Origin: Dehalococcoidia bacterium
GTDB lineage: Bacteria; Chloroflexota; Dehalococcoidia; Lucifugimonadales; Lucifugimonadaceae
Direction of reading: 5' to 3'
Assembly (NCBI GenBank): GCA_022824185.1
Contig: JAJEAU010000003.1
Location: 1-64,000, forward strand
Length of the DNA: 64,000 nucleotides
Part shown: positions 32,345-43,078 of the stretch, piece after piece
Position numbering within the stretch: the first letter of the stretch is position 1
Layout: each line of letters opens with the position of its first letter
Made by a program: the position numbers and the translations under genes
Notes under the pieces: model-generated
Told to the model about the DNA's origin: nothing
What the model saw: only the letters and a program-made list of their open reading frames with translations
Database searches by the model: none

Positions 32345-32713
32345 TTATGGAGGTTGCCGCATGAGATCAATCATTGCAGTCCCGTCCCCACCAGCGTTGG
32401 CTCCACCGTTACGGAGATTGTCCCATACACCAGACCGCCGGCCAGCAACCCGGCAGTGAACGCATGGTTTGGGTATTCGGTGATTCTGAGCGCTTGACGG
32501 TTTCGGTTTCGAACGAGGACAAACCGTCTTGGTCACTGCACCCAGAAGAGGCGCTCCGAACGTCCAACCGAACAACACCAAGTATTTTGCCGTAGCATCG
32601 TCGCTCAACGCCGCCCACCCGAGACTCCAAGTCAAGAATTGAACTGAAATCCCCAGAAACGATGCGACGATGACCGTGGCGATCACCGCCAACAAAATCG
32701 CGATTGCCCACAT
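32345..32713 (-). CDS. Small membrane protein
   Basis: IAILLAVIATVIVASFLGISVQFLTW. Confidence 0.35.
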   Translation of the reverse strand: MWAIAILLAVIATVIVASFLGISVQFLTWSLGWAALSDDATAKYLVLFGWTFGAPLLGAVTKTVCPRSKPKPSSAQNHRIPKPCVHCRVAGRRSGVWDNLRNGGANAGGDGTAMIDLMRQPP

Positions 32714-32994
32714 TCAGTGCCGTGGCCGTCGCGGATCTTCCCTATAATGCTGGTTTCAATCCTATGATTTGCTGCAACGATTGCAGAAGTCCGTAGTTAT
32801 GGAAGGTGCACGATTTAGCCGAAACACGGTGTCTGCAATTAACCAGCATGTCGCGCATCGAAAGTCACTCCACTTACCCTCGCTTAGCCTCGTTTTGCGC
32901 TGGCGGTCATTCGTCGCTCGATATGCGAATCGCCGACCATCTATATTGTCCTCTCGTTTCGACGAACCCGAACGTCACATGATAATCCGAGAGC

Positions 32995-33155
32995 ATCCGC
33001 TGAAACTGGCGAAAATCAACCCGAAACGTAGTTCGTTGGAGTGGGGGGGGGGGTATCACTTCGGTTACCACACAGCGCCGACAGGTTCGACGAACGGGCT
33101 CTAATCTATATACGCTCTAGCAATAGGACGGAACCTGCCTGCAGATTTCACAACG
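32995..33155 (+). repeat. Diverged direct repeat, internal copy
   Basis: tccgctgaaactggcgaa...tatcacttcggttaccacacagcgccgacaggttc; cf. 9681-9840. Confidence 0.55.
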
Positions 33156-34555
33156 GAAAAAAGATACGGCCATTGTTGCAGATCGTTTCTTACTCTCGCT
33201 TCATTGTGATTTGCATTCGTTCGGAATGACGGCATCGTCAGCAACAGTCTTCAACTACCCGGCGGGGCCACTCCAATGACTGGAAAGGGTCAACGGATCC
33301 TGGATGGTAGACGAGGCCCCAGTTGTAACCATTTTTGAAGTCTTCACATATGTTTTCCCAGATCCTTTCGTAGTCACCCCCATCAGTTGGGACCTCTCAA
33401 CACAAACCACCCACCTTCGAGCGCTGGCGGATTCCGTCTTGACTTTCATGTTCGAAGGCAACATGCAGGTCATTAAGCTTTTGCAGAAAACCTCCGCCAA
33501 CAACAGTAACAGACCCGTTCTCATCCTTTACTGCCCGCCAAAAGGAATTCAAACTGTGAATCATTGCCGTTATAGCGATCCGACTTGAAATTCAAACCCG
33601 CCAAATTCCGATTAGCATGTGCGCGTTCTGAACGGCATGAACCCGATCAGATCCTACCGTCAAGGACCGACCTGCCATTGGGGTGGCTCCGACTGTTGCA
33701 GCGGTTCGACGGACGGCCCGTCCTACAATAAAGTTGGCGTTATGCCCTTATCACCTAGGTTTTGTGCCGCACCACTTGGGCGCAACTTAGTGCAATAGGT
33801 CACTAAGTCAACGCCGTTCCCATTTGCCAACCCACACCGCGTACCGCAGAACCAGGGGCGCATACGGCTCGGCAAATGTGAACACCGATCCATCCCGGTA
33901 AAGACTGCAACCACCGGAACCTGGTCACCCCGCTCGCGCAGCCGTTTTTATGTTGTGCCCAAACCAAAGAACCCCATAGCCTTAGATACAGGTTCAATGT
34001 TTAGTCGCGTCGTGATGTTGGGGGCGATCTTCGACGAACATTCCGATTTGCCATTATCCTTACCCGGAATTAGCTTGCCGGTATCCTCGACTCCTAGCAA
34101 CGGCAAACTCTGGCATTCGCAATCCGATGACTGATGCTATCAAAACTATCGTCGTCCTAGGATTGCGTCCGAGTAGTTTCCGAGTTTCCATTCGCGTTCG
34201 CCTTCGGGATCGTGTGCGTATGCTCCTTGGCATCCAAAGCGACGGGCCAAGACGCAGCGATTCACTGCGTTGACAGGAATGCATTAACTCTTGTAGCGAG
34301 GGCGTTTGCTGTCTGTGGACTAGCATTGCAAATGAATCCGAAATCAAGGCTCGGTCGAAATGGAAGCGAGAATCAAACATGTTCCCCAATGCAGTCGAGT
34401 TCTCGTTGCCGCTTACCATGTCCCACCGAACATCAGATGGCCGATCACACTGCGAAAGGGGTCGAGATCAGCAGGTCACGAGCGTACCGCGCCTCGGATG
34501 GATCGACGTGTTGCAAGCAGTGGAGCTAGTTTGCACTCGCCGATCCAAACCGTCA

Positions 34556-35041
34556 TCAGTGAGTGCGCGACAGTCGAGCCTCTGCCCTTTGATCCATCCA
34601 CTCGTATACTTCGTGGCTCAACCAGCCGACGCAACGGCTATTGGATCCGCCCAGCTTGATCGGAGCGGGAAACTCGCCCTCGTCGACCCAGCGCAGAATC
34701 GTGGATCTCGACACACCGACGATCGCCAGAACCTCCGGCAATCTCAGGATTCTCTTATCTGTCAAAGCGGCAGGCATTTCAGCCCCCTGTTTTCGATCGG
34801 CGGGTGATCGCCCTTCGGGACTCGGCACCCTCGCCGCATCGTTGTTCAGTTGTCTGGCGGCATCGTTGCGCTCTCCGCCCCGAGATGCCTGTTGCGCTCT
34901 GTGATTCCGAGTCTTACGGCTGACGCGCCAGTTGTCAAGCGGATTTGGCGCGATTTGCAGAACGCGTGGATTTTGATCCGAATCGCGCGAATTGAAAACA
35001 CTCCGTTGCGACAGCGATGTCACGTTCCCTGATTCCGTCAC
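34556..35041 (-). CDS. AlpA-family (HTH_17) regulator/excisionase
   Basis: RILRLPEVLAIVGVSRSTILRWVDEGEFPAPIKLGGSNSRCVGWLSHEVYEWM; true start likely MPAALTDKR. Confidence 0.8.
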   Translation of the reverse strand: MTESGNVTSLSQRSVFNSRDSDQNPRVLQIAPNPLDNWRVSRKTRNHRAQQASRGGERNDAARQLNNDAARVPSPEGRSPADRKQGAEMPAALTDKRILRLPEVLAIVGVSRSTILRWVDEGEFPAPIKLGGSNSRCVGWLSHEVYEWMDQRAEARLSRTH

Positions 35042-36961
35042 TCAGAATGGGTGATCTTCGTCTCGTTCCATGAGATGCCATCAAATGTCGTCTAGTTCCA
35101 TGTGCAAACGCTGGACGCACCGAGGAGGATAGCAGGCACGGGTCCTGCGCATGGTGGTACGACGGAGGGTGAGACACGGATTCAAACCGTTCGAATCGGG
35201 ACCGAGAACAATTTCAGGCCCGCGAAATCGTACCTTGCAGGTGATGTCGGCTGGAAAAACTACCCCCCCGCGTCGAATCTCATGTCCTCGTCAATTTCTC
35301 GTCCGGGCGCCCTAGTGAATGGATCCCCGCACTGGGTCACGGCTGGTTACCCGGTTGGAAGTTGCGGGGGATTGCGATCACAATCCGAAATGTTTGGGAC
35401 TAGCGAGTTGCCTGTGATTTGTTGAAAGACATTTGAACTTCTCAAATCCTCGGGTAAGTCCTTTGATCCCGGCGTGGCCACGTTGCATTCGAATCCGGGT
35501 TCGGTGCCCAACTGTCTTAAACCGGATCCGAGGACCGCGCGGTCGGACAACCTCATCCATGGAATGTACCGTCCCAGACTCGTCCCTCTCGGCAAGCCAT
35601 CGACGACTCGAAGTCGTCTTCGAGGCTGCGATCGTCAATTTCGTCGCTCTTCCCGACGCGGGCCGCCCAGCGGCCGATCGATGACCGGATTTGGTCGCGC
35701 GGCGACTGGAAAAACGCAGCAGACGCGCCTGGGCTCGCATGCGCGGGCGCGGGCGGGTACGCGCGAGGAGGAATTTACAGCATTCCCACTTCTCAGCCAG
35801 TCGCGGCGTCGGGCATCGCGTCAGATCGCCCGCCAATCGTGTAGCGGCGATGCCGTCGCCGATCAGACTCGGAAAGACTAAACAAGGCATCATCCGATGT
35901 CTCTGCAGGCGAATGGTCTCGAACGCAAACTGCTCGAGTCGACGGACCTGTGGCTTCAGTTGTGTTCGGGACGATGGACAGCAGCACGGCGAAACTGTGC
36001 CAGATTATCGGGATCGATCGGCGCGTTGGTTGAAGCGGCTCCATCAACCACGATCCGGAATGCACAAAGCGACAGCCCAACCGGCTTGTTCAACTCCAAC
36101 GAAGTCAAGTCGCTGTCAAGTCGGCTCCGATAGTGCTGTCTCATCCATGGAGTTGCATGCCCCGAGACCCCTCGGGCTGCCGTTGCGCCTCACCCTCTGA
36201 GAACTGATGAAACTATGTGACACAACTTGCGGCATCGGGTTTTGGATCATGCCGATCAACTCGAAACTTCCAAGTTCCGATTTGGCTGGACAAGTGGGCG
36301 ACGACCCTGACCCACCAGTACCTTTAACGTTCCACCTGAGAAAGGGAACTCCGGCCAAGTCAAACAAGATCCTCTGGCCATCTTCCCTCATCTCGCCCTC
36401 ACCGATACGTCCTTAGGAGGGAAGTTGCGAGATTACGAACGATCGAGCCTGATATCCAGTCGGTTGCCGTGGCACTCTTGCCGAGAGGCTAGACGATTCA
36501 AGCCTCTGGCTCCCTCAGATTCGGCATGCCCGCGATACGAGGTCTTCGAGGAAACACAGTCGCGTCGTCTCGGTCTCGACTACGAATGAGATTCTTGGGT
36601 GCCAGATTCCATGTTGCCGGCGTCTCATCCCAACGCGGCGAGCGCGGCAAATACGAACCCTCGAATCCGCTGCAGCTTGTATCCATCGATTGCGGACGCG
36701 GATTCTGTACCGTCGATGGTCGTCGGGGCAGGAGGAGAACACTTCGAAAGCGGAAGATGCCGAACGCCGAGAGGTGTACACGCCCTGAGAAGGGTCACTC
36801 GTTTCGAAATTCGATAACGTCAGCTCGAACTTGGAAGGCGTACATGGCGAAGCTGAAGTGATAATCATTTGACCAATCGCGAGATCCAAAGCCATGAATA
36901 AGAAATTGTGGCTCCGCAGACAGTATCGAGCAGCGTTTCTACCCATGAAATGAGGATTCAG

Positions 36962-38131
36962 CTAGTCGTTCAGATAAGCGGACCAATCCTGCATGACTTT
37001 CCGCCTCTGCCGGAAAAGGTCACTGCGGAAATACGCCCCTTCGACACCTCTTACTGTGTGCGCCAACGCAGCCTCCGCGATCTCCCTTGGTTTCCCCGTC
37101 TCGGCACACCAGTCCCGAAAAGAGCTTCTGAAGCCGTGCGGAACCGCGTCGACTCCCAACTCCCTCAGAAGCTTGCTCATCGTCGAATCGGACAGCGCGC
37201 GTTCAGTTGGCGATGGGAACACGAGGCCGGAACCGCCGTACTTGAACTCGGCGTCGCTCAGCACCCTTAGAGCCATGTCGCTCAATGGGACGCGGTGTTC
37301 GCGGGACGCCTTCATCCGACTCGGCGGGATTGTCCAAGTTTGGGCGTCCAGATCGAACTCGTCCCAAACTGCCGCCCGGACCTCGCCGGATCGCGTCGCG
37401 GTCAGAACCATCAACTCGAAACACAGCTTGGTGGCAGGCCACGCCTTTTCGCTTTCCCGGACGCGTTCGATCGCGCCTCGAACCTCCGAATGATGCAATG
37501 CCCTTTGGCGACGCCGAGTGCCGGAGTTTTTGGGCAGCACGGCGTTGAGCGCTTCGCCCGCGGGATTGTCTCTCCTGAACCCTGCAGCCACCGACCAGTC
37601 CATGATCGCCGAGATGCGCTGCTTCACCCGGCGCGCCGTCTCCGGTTTCTCGTGCCAGATAGGCGTCAGCACCTTCAACACGTCCGATGTCTTGATTTCG
37701 GACACTTCCAGCCGTCCTAGCCGCGGCACGACATAATCGCGCAGACTCGCGCGCCACTGCCCCGCGCTCTTGCCACCGTCTCGCCAGCTCCCAGACTTGA
37801 GTTCGATCACAGAATCTGCCGCATCGACGAAAGTGGGTACGGCTGGTGTGGCGCGGTCAGCGCGTGGGTCTCCTCCTTCCACGACCGTTCGTGCGTTTTT
37901 GAGCGCCGCGGATCGAGCGCTCGCAAGGCTTACAACAGGATACGCACCCAACCCCACATTGGTCCGGCGTCCGCGGATCCACAGACGCTGCGACCACGAT
38001 TTGACAACCCCGCCATCAACGCGCGGCTTAACCAGCAGACTCAGACCGTGGCCGCCGCGACCATCGCCGTATCGACCAGGCTCGTTGATCGATTTGACAA
38101 AAGCAGCGGATAGACGCTTAGGACGTTCCAT
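36962..38131 (-). CDS. int: P4-type tyrosine recombinase/integrase
   Basis: LTATRSGEVRAAVWDEFDLDAQTWTIP...HGFRSSFRDWCAETGKPREIAEAALAHTV...AYFRSDLFRQRRKVMQDWSAYL. Confidence 0.92.
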   Translation of the reverse strand: MERPKRLSAAFVKSINEPGRYGDGRGGHGLSLLVKPRVDGGVVKSWSQRLWIRGRRTNVGLGAYPVVSLASARSAALKNARTVVEGGDPRADRATPAVPTFVDAADSVIELKSGSWRDGGKSAGQWRASLRDYVVPRLGRLEVSEIKTSDVLKVLTPIWHEKPETARRVKQRISAIMDWSVAAGFRRDNPAGEALNAVLPKNSGTRRRQRALHHSEVRGAIERVRESEKAWPATKLCFELMVLTATRSGEVRAAVWDEFDLDAQTWTIPPSRMKASREHRVPLSDMALRVLSDAEFKYGGSGLVFPSPTERALSDSTMSKLLRELGVDAVPHGFRSSFRDWCAETGKPREIAEAALAHTVRGVEGAYFRSDLFRQRRKVMQDWSAYLND

Positions 38132-38284
38132 GGATTAATGTTATCACACTCGTTATCACAACATAAACTTAGTGTTGTGAGATTTCGTGATGTTTCATGA
38201 CGTACCACAACTCGATGAATAAACTATATCTCAGGGCATTGTGGTGATTGCCGACACTTCTTACACCCACATGAAACCAAGGTA

Positions 38285-38374
38285 TGGCGGAGGGGACAGG
38301 ATTCGAACCTGCGGTCACCGTTAGGTGACACTGGTTTTCAAAACCAGCGCATTAAACCGCTCTGCCACCCCTCC
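38285..38374 (-). tRNA. tRNA-Ser (anticodon TGA), CCA encoded
   Basis: GGAGGGGTGGCAGAGCGGTTTAATGCGCTGGTTTTGAAAACCAG...GGTTCGAATCCTGTCCCCTCCGCCA. Confidence 0.95.
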
Positions 38375-38498
38375 GTATGCGACGTGTCAGGGTCCAATGG
38401 TCTAGTTTCGATTCTAAACGTGGGGTTTTATGAACTAGGATGTCAAGGATTAGGAAGGATGGGAAGGATGTTTAGTATGCCGATCCCTTTTCTTACCA

Positions 38499-39530
38499 TT
38501 GGGGATTGTGAACGCTTCTGAAGAGCAGGATTTGTTGACCGAAGGTCGGCGTCGGCGGTCTTTGTTGGGCGCGCTGATAAGTGGGATGCGGCCATTGCAG
38601 GCACCGAAGAACGGCTTGGTGTTGGTGCCGCTGGTCTTTTCGGTAAACATCTGGTTCGCGGTGGACGATTTTGGGGGGATGCTGGAGATCGTGATGCGAG
38701 CGGTCGGTGCGGCGGTGGCGTTCACGTTGTTGTCGGGCGCGGTCTACATGGTGAACGATCTTGCGGATGTCGAGCGGGATCGGGTGCACCCGGTTAAGAG
38801 GAATCGAGCGATCGCTTCGGGCGATCTACCAGTGATGGCGGCGGTGATTTCGGCGGTGGTATTCGTCTTGTTGGCGGCGGCGATTTCGGTCTTGATCTCC
38901 GTTCCTCTGCTGTTGGTTTCGTTGGGATACCTGGTATTGAACCTCGTCTATACCTTCAAACTGAAGCACGTCGCGATATTGGATGTGATGTCCGTTGCGG
39001 CTGGGTTCGTGTTGCGGGCATACGCCGGATACGTGGCGATCGGCGGCCCAGTCCCCGGCTTCGAAAACGGAGTGCCCGGCGTAGACATCGACGTCTCGCC
39101 GTGGTTCTACATAATGACGGCGCTGGGTTCGTTGCTGATCGCGTTGGGCAAGCGCCGCGCCGAATTGACCACCGCAGGCGAAGCGGCATCGAAGCAGCGG
39201 GGCATACTCGGCGAATACACCCGCGAGTTCATCGATGCGCTGATCATGAGCACCGCCACGCTCGCGATCTTCACTTACGCCCTCTACGCCATCGACCTCG
39301 GCGACACCGGGGCAAACGTCCCTGCCGACAACACGATGATGGTGACTATACCGTTCGTTGCCTACGGTATCTACCGATATCTCTATCTGCTCTACGTGAA
39401 AGGCGAAGGCGAAGCACCGGAGATTGTCCTGCTCCGAGACCGCCCGTCCCTGATCAACGGCTTCTTGTGGCTGGCCGTCGCATCAACGATACTGTTGGTA
39501 CATACCATCGGGACCGCGAATGGCGGTTGA
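38499..39530 (+). CDS. UbiA-family prenyltransferase, DPPR synthase-like
   Basis: MRPLQAPKNGLVLVPL; YMVNDLADVERDRVHPVKRNRAIASGDL; multiple TMs. Confidence 0.85.
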   Translation: MGIVNASEEQDLLTEGRRRRSLLGALISGMRPLQAPKNGLVLVPLVFSVNIWFAVDDFGGMLEIVMRAVGAAVAFTLLSGAVYMVNDLADVERDRVHPVKRNRAIASGDLPVMAAVISAVVFVLLAAAISVLISVPLLLVSLGYLVLNLVYTFKLKHVAILDVMSVAAGFVLRAYAGYVAIGGPVPGFENGVPGVDIDVSPWFYIMTALGSLLIALGKRRAELTTAGEAASKQRGILGEYTREFIDALIMSTATLAIFTYALYAIDLGDTGANVPADNTMMVTIPFVAYGIYRYLYLLYVKGEGEAPEIVLLRDRPSLINGFLWLAVASTILLVHTIGTANGG

Positions 39531-39569
39531 AACTGACGCTGACCTGCGCCGAATCCAGGAGACAAGGCA

Positions 39570-39869
39570 ATGACCAAACTGAATGATGCCGAAGTTGCGG
39601 ATCTATTGTCTGCATTGACGGACTGGGAGTTGGACGAAGCGTCGGGAGCGATAGTGCGGAATCTCGAGTTTCCGACTTTCGAGGATGCGATCCAGTTCGT
39701 CAATCGAGTGGCGATGGACGCGGATGATCACGATCATCACCCGGATATCGATATCAGGTACCGGCGCATCAGGATCGCATTGATCTCCCACGACGTAGGC
39801 GGATTGACCAAGCGCGACAGCAGGATGGCGCGGCTGGTTGACGAGCAGGTGAAGCGGTCTGGGATTTAG
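39570..39869 (+). CDS. Pterin-4a-carbinolamine dehydratase
   Basis: LTDWELDEASGAIVRNLEFPTFEDAIQFVNRVAMDADDHDHHPDIDIRY. Confidence 0.9.
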   Translation: MTKLNDAEVADLLSALTDWELDEASGAIVRNLEFPTFEDAIQFVNRVAMDADDHDHHPDIDIRYRRIRIALISHDVGGLTKRDSRMARLVDEQVKRSGI

Positions 39870-39918
39870 GGTGCATTAAAGTCGGCCGCCTAACCGACCA
39901 AAGAGAGACATTACGCAA

Positions 39919-40902
39919 GTGTCGGGTTTGACCAAACAGCAACTCGAACATTTTGAACACTTCGGGTTCGTAACGGCTGAACAGGTCCTCGATCCCGAAA
40001 CCGTCATCGACCCCGTAATCGATGAATACGCCGGCGTCCTCGAAAACCTCGCCGACAAGTTGCTCGCCGAAGGCAAGATCACCTCGAGATACGAGAATCT
40101 GGATTTCGGCGATCGGGTTACACAGATCTACGCCGAATCGAGTGAGGTGCACAACAAATACTTCGACTTCACGCTGTCGACTGCGAATGTCACCCACGAC
40201 ACGCCGTTCTGGGTAGGCCCAGCCGTCTTCAACGCTTTGACGGCACCCAGCCTCCTCGACGCGGTGGAGTCTTTGATCGGCCCCTAAATCTATTCGAACC
40301 CCGTGCAGCACGTCCGGATCAAAGTGCCCGAAAAGGATGCTCCGCGAGACGATGAGGGAAATGTGATCTACGGTGCTGCCCCTTGGCATCAGGACGCAGG
40401 GGTCGTGAACCCGGAAGCGGATGAAACGGATATCGTCACGGTGTGGTTTCCGCTGATGGACACCGATGAGGAGAACGGCTGTCTGCAGGTCGTGCCGGGA
40501 TCGCATCGCGGCGAGGATATGCTGACCCACTGTCCCGGCGGGAAGGATGTGCAGGGCAATTTGTTAATTCCAGAGAGCGAATTCGAGGTCGGAAAGGCCG
40601 CGGCTGTGCCGTTGAAGAAGGGTGATGCGATGTTCTTCTCGAAATACACGGTGCATTCGTCGTTCCCGAACAATAGCGATCGGATACGGTGGAGTTTCGA
40701 TCTGCGTTACCACCCCGTAGGACAGCCGACGGGACGGTCGTTCTTGCCGGGATTTGTGGCGCGCAGTCGAAGCAATCCCGAGTCGGAGCTGCGAGATGCG
40801 GCGAAGTGGCGTGAGATGTGGGAGGATGCCCGCGCCGCATTGGCAGAGAGCAACGAACCGATCTTCTACCGATGGGACGGCAGCGAGGCGGTGTGTGCTT
40901 GA
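39919..40902 (+). pseudogene. PhyH family dioxygenase, copy 1, premature TAA
   Basis: ESLIGP*IYSNPVQHVRIKVPE; other copies have GPEIYSNP or GPEVYSNP. Confidence 0.88.
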
Positions 40903-41000
40903 TCTAGGGGGTTTTGGAGGGTGAGGAGTTTAAGGATGGCGGTTGTTGGCGTTATGATTCGTGGCCAGAGAACTGTAACGATGTATGGAGCCGTCGCATC

Positions 41001-41984
41001 ATGCCTGGAATGACTAAGGAGCAACTCGACCGTTTCGAGCACTATGGGTTCGTGACTGCCGAGCAGGTCATCGATCCCGATGGCGTTATCGATCCGGTCA
41101 TGGAGGAGTATGCGGGTGTGTTGGACGCTTTGGCCGATGAGTTGTACGTGGACGGGAAGATAAGTTCGAGGTACGACGATCTTGAGTTCGGGGATCGGGT
41201 GACGCAGATCTACGAGGAGTCGGACGAGGTTTATAACGGATACTTCGACTTTTCTCTGCCACAGGGAGGAATCAAGGAGGACACACCGTTTTGGGCTGGC
41301 CCGGCTGTCTTCGATGCGCTGACCGCTCCGGGACTGCTCGATGCGGTCGAGTCGTTTATCGGGCCAGAAATCTATTCCAACCCCGTGCAGCATGTTCGGA
41401 TCAAGGTGCCGGAGGATCGAGCGCCGCGCGACGAGGTGGGTCGGGTCAAATTTGGCGTGACGCCTTGGCATCAGGACGCGGGTGTGGTGAACCCCGATGC
41501 AGATGAATCGGACATCTTGACAGTCTGGTTCCCTTTGATGGACGCCGACGAGGAGAACGGTTGTCTGCAGGTCGTACCCGGCTCGCACCGGTCGGATCTG
41601 ATGACTCACTGTCCGGGATTGAAGAGTTCGTCGCCTTCTGGTTTGCAGATACCAGAGTCGGAGTTTGAGGTAGGCAAAGCTCAAGCGGTGCCGTTGAAGA
41701 AGGGCGATGTGCTGTTCATGACGAAATTCACCGTCCATTCCTCGCTGCCAAATAACAGCGACCGCATCAGGTGGAGTTTCGACTTGCGGTACAACCCGAT
41801 TGGTCAGTCGACAGGACGGACGAGTTTCCCGGGGTTTGTGGCGAGAAGTCGAAGTCATCCGGACAGCGAACTGCACGATCCGGTCGTGTGGAACGAGATG
41901 TGGACCGCGGCGCGGGATTCTCTGGCGAAAGGCGAAGAACCGGCGTTTAACCGTTGGGATGGGTCTGATCCGGTCTGCGCTTGA
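41001..41984 (+). CDS. PhyH family dioxygenase, copy 2
   Basis: TPWHQDAGVVNPDADES HxD motif; WSFDLRYNP. Confidence 0.88.
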   Translation: MPGMTKEQLDRFEHYGFVTAEQVIDPDGVIDPVMEEYAGVLDALADELYVDGKISSRYDDLEFGDRVTQIYEESDEVYNGYFDFSLPQGGIKEDTPFWAGPAVFDALTAPGLLDAVESFIGPEIYSNPVQHVRIKVPEDRAPRDEVGRVKFGVTPWHQDAGVVNPDADESDILTVWFPLMDADEENGCLQVVPGSHRSDLMTHCPGLKSSSPSGLQIPESEFEVGKAQAVPLKKGDVLFMTKFTVHSSLPNNSDRIRWSFDLRYNPIGQSTGRTSFPGFVARSRSHPDSELHDPVVWNEMWTAARDSLAKGEEPAFNRWDGSDPVCA

Positions 41985-42083
41985 ACTAGGAGGATAAGGA
42001 AGGGGAAGGTAGTTAAGTGAGGCGATGGTTGGCGTTATCATTCTTACCTAAGATTCTGCAACGACGGATGGAGCCACCAAATC

Positions 42084-43067
42084 ATGTCTGGGATGACAAA
42101 GGAACAACTCGAACATTTCGAGCATTTTGGGTTTGTAACTGCTGAGCAAGTATTGGATCCTGAAGGGGTAATCGACCCGGTCATCGAGGAATATGCAGGG
42201 GTGCTGGATAGTCTGGCGGATGAGCTCTACGAGGAGGGGAAGATCAGCTCCAAATACGAGGATTTGGAGTTCGGTGAGCGGGTCACGCAAATCTACGCCG
42301 AGTCGGACGAGGTCTACAACGGCTATTTCGACTTTTCACTGCCTCAGGGCGGGATAACAGAGGACACTCCATTCTGGGCCGGTCCGGCGGTTTTCAACGC
42401 GTTGACCGCGCCGAGTCTATTGGATGCGGTCGAGTCGTTTATCGGACCAGAGGTCTACTCGAATCCGGTGCAACACGTGCGCATCAAGGTGCCGGAGAGT
42501 CGAGCGCCTCGGGATGAGAAGGGGCATGTGAAGTTCGGGATCACGCCGTGGCACCAAGATCAAGGCGTGGTGAATCCTGATGCGGACGAGACACAGATGT
42601 TGACGGTGTGGTTCCCGCTGATGGATGCCGACGTAGAGAACGGATGCCTGTCCGTAGTGCCGGGTTCGCATAAGAACGATCTGTTGACGCACTGTCCGGG
42701 TTTCGACAACGGGTTGCAGTCGGGACTGCAGATCCCGGAATCGGAGTTCGAGGTCGGCAAGGCTCAGGCCGTGCCGCTCAAAAAGGGCGACGCGCTGTTC
42801 ATGACCAAATTCACCGTGCACTCCTCGCTCCCGAACAACAGCGACCGAATCCGCTGGAGCTTCGACCTTCGATACAACCCGACCGGGCAGTCTACAGGTC
42901 GGACCAGCTTTCCAGGTTTCGTCGCTCGCAGCAAGAGCAACCCTGACAGCGAATTGCACGACCCGGCGATCTGGAATGAGCTATGGACCGATGCCAGAGA
43001 TTCACTGGCCAAAGGCAATCAACCGTCGTTCAACCGATGGGATGGTAGCGAACCCGCCTGCGCATAG
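42084..43067 (+). CDS. PhyH family dioxygenase, copy 3
   Basis: TPWHQDQGVVNPDADET; same length as copies 1, 2 and 4. Confidence 0.88.
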   Translation: MSGMTKEQLEHFEHFGFVTAEQVLDPEGVIDPVIEEYAGVLDSLADELYEEGKISSKYEDLEFGERVTQIYAESDEVYNGYFDFSLPQGGITEDTPFWAGPAVFNALTAPSLLDAVESFIGPEVYSNPVQHVRIKVPESRAPRDEKGHVKFGITPWHQDQGVVNPDADETQMLTVWFPLMDADVENGCLSVVPGSHKNDLLTHCPGFDNGLQSGLQIPESEFEVGKAQAVPLKKGDALFMTKFTVHSSLPNNSDRIRWSFDLRYNPTGQSTGRTSFPGFVARSKSNPDSELHDPAIWNELWTDARDSLAKGNQPSFNRWDGSEPACA

Positions 43068-43078
43068 GAGGGCAAATC

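Noticed and set aside
32345-32713. Small membrane ORF as a CBASS transmembrane effector
   Set aside because: It is distant from the CBASS operon, which already has NucC, and no effector motif is visible.
40866-42041. 391-aa minus-strand ORF opposite PhyH copy 2
   Set aside because: Antisense shadow ORF of the conserved PhyH gene; similar shadows lie opposite the other copies.
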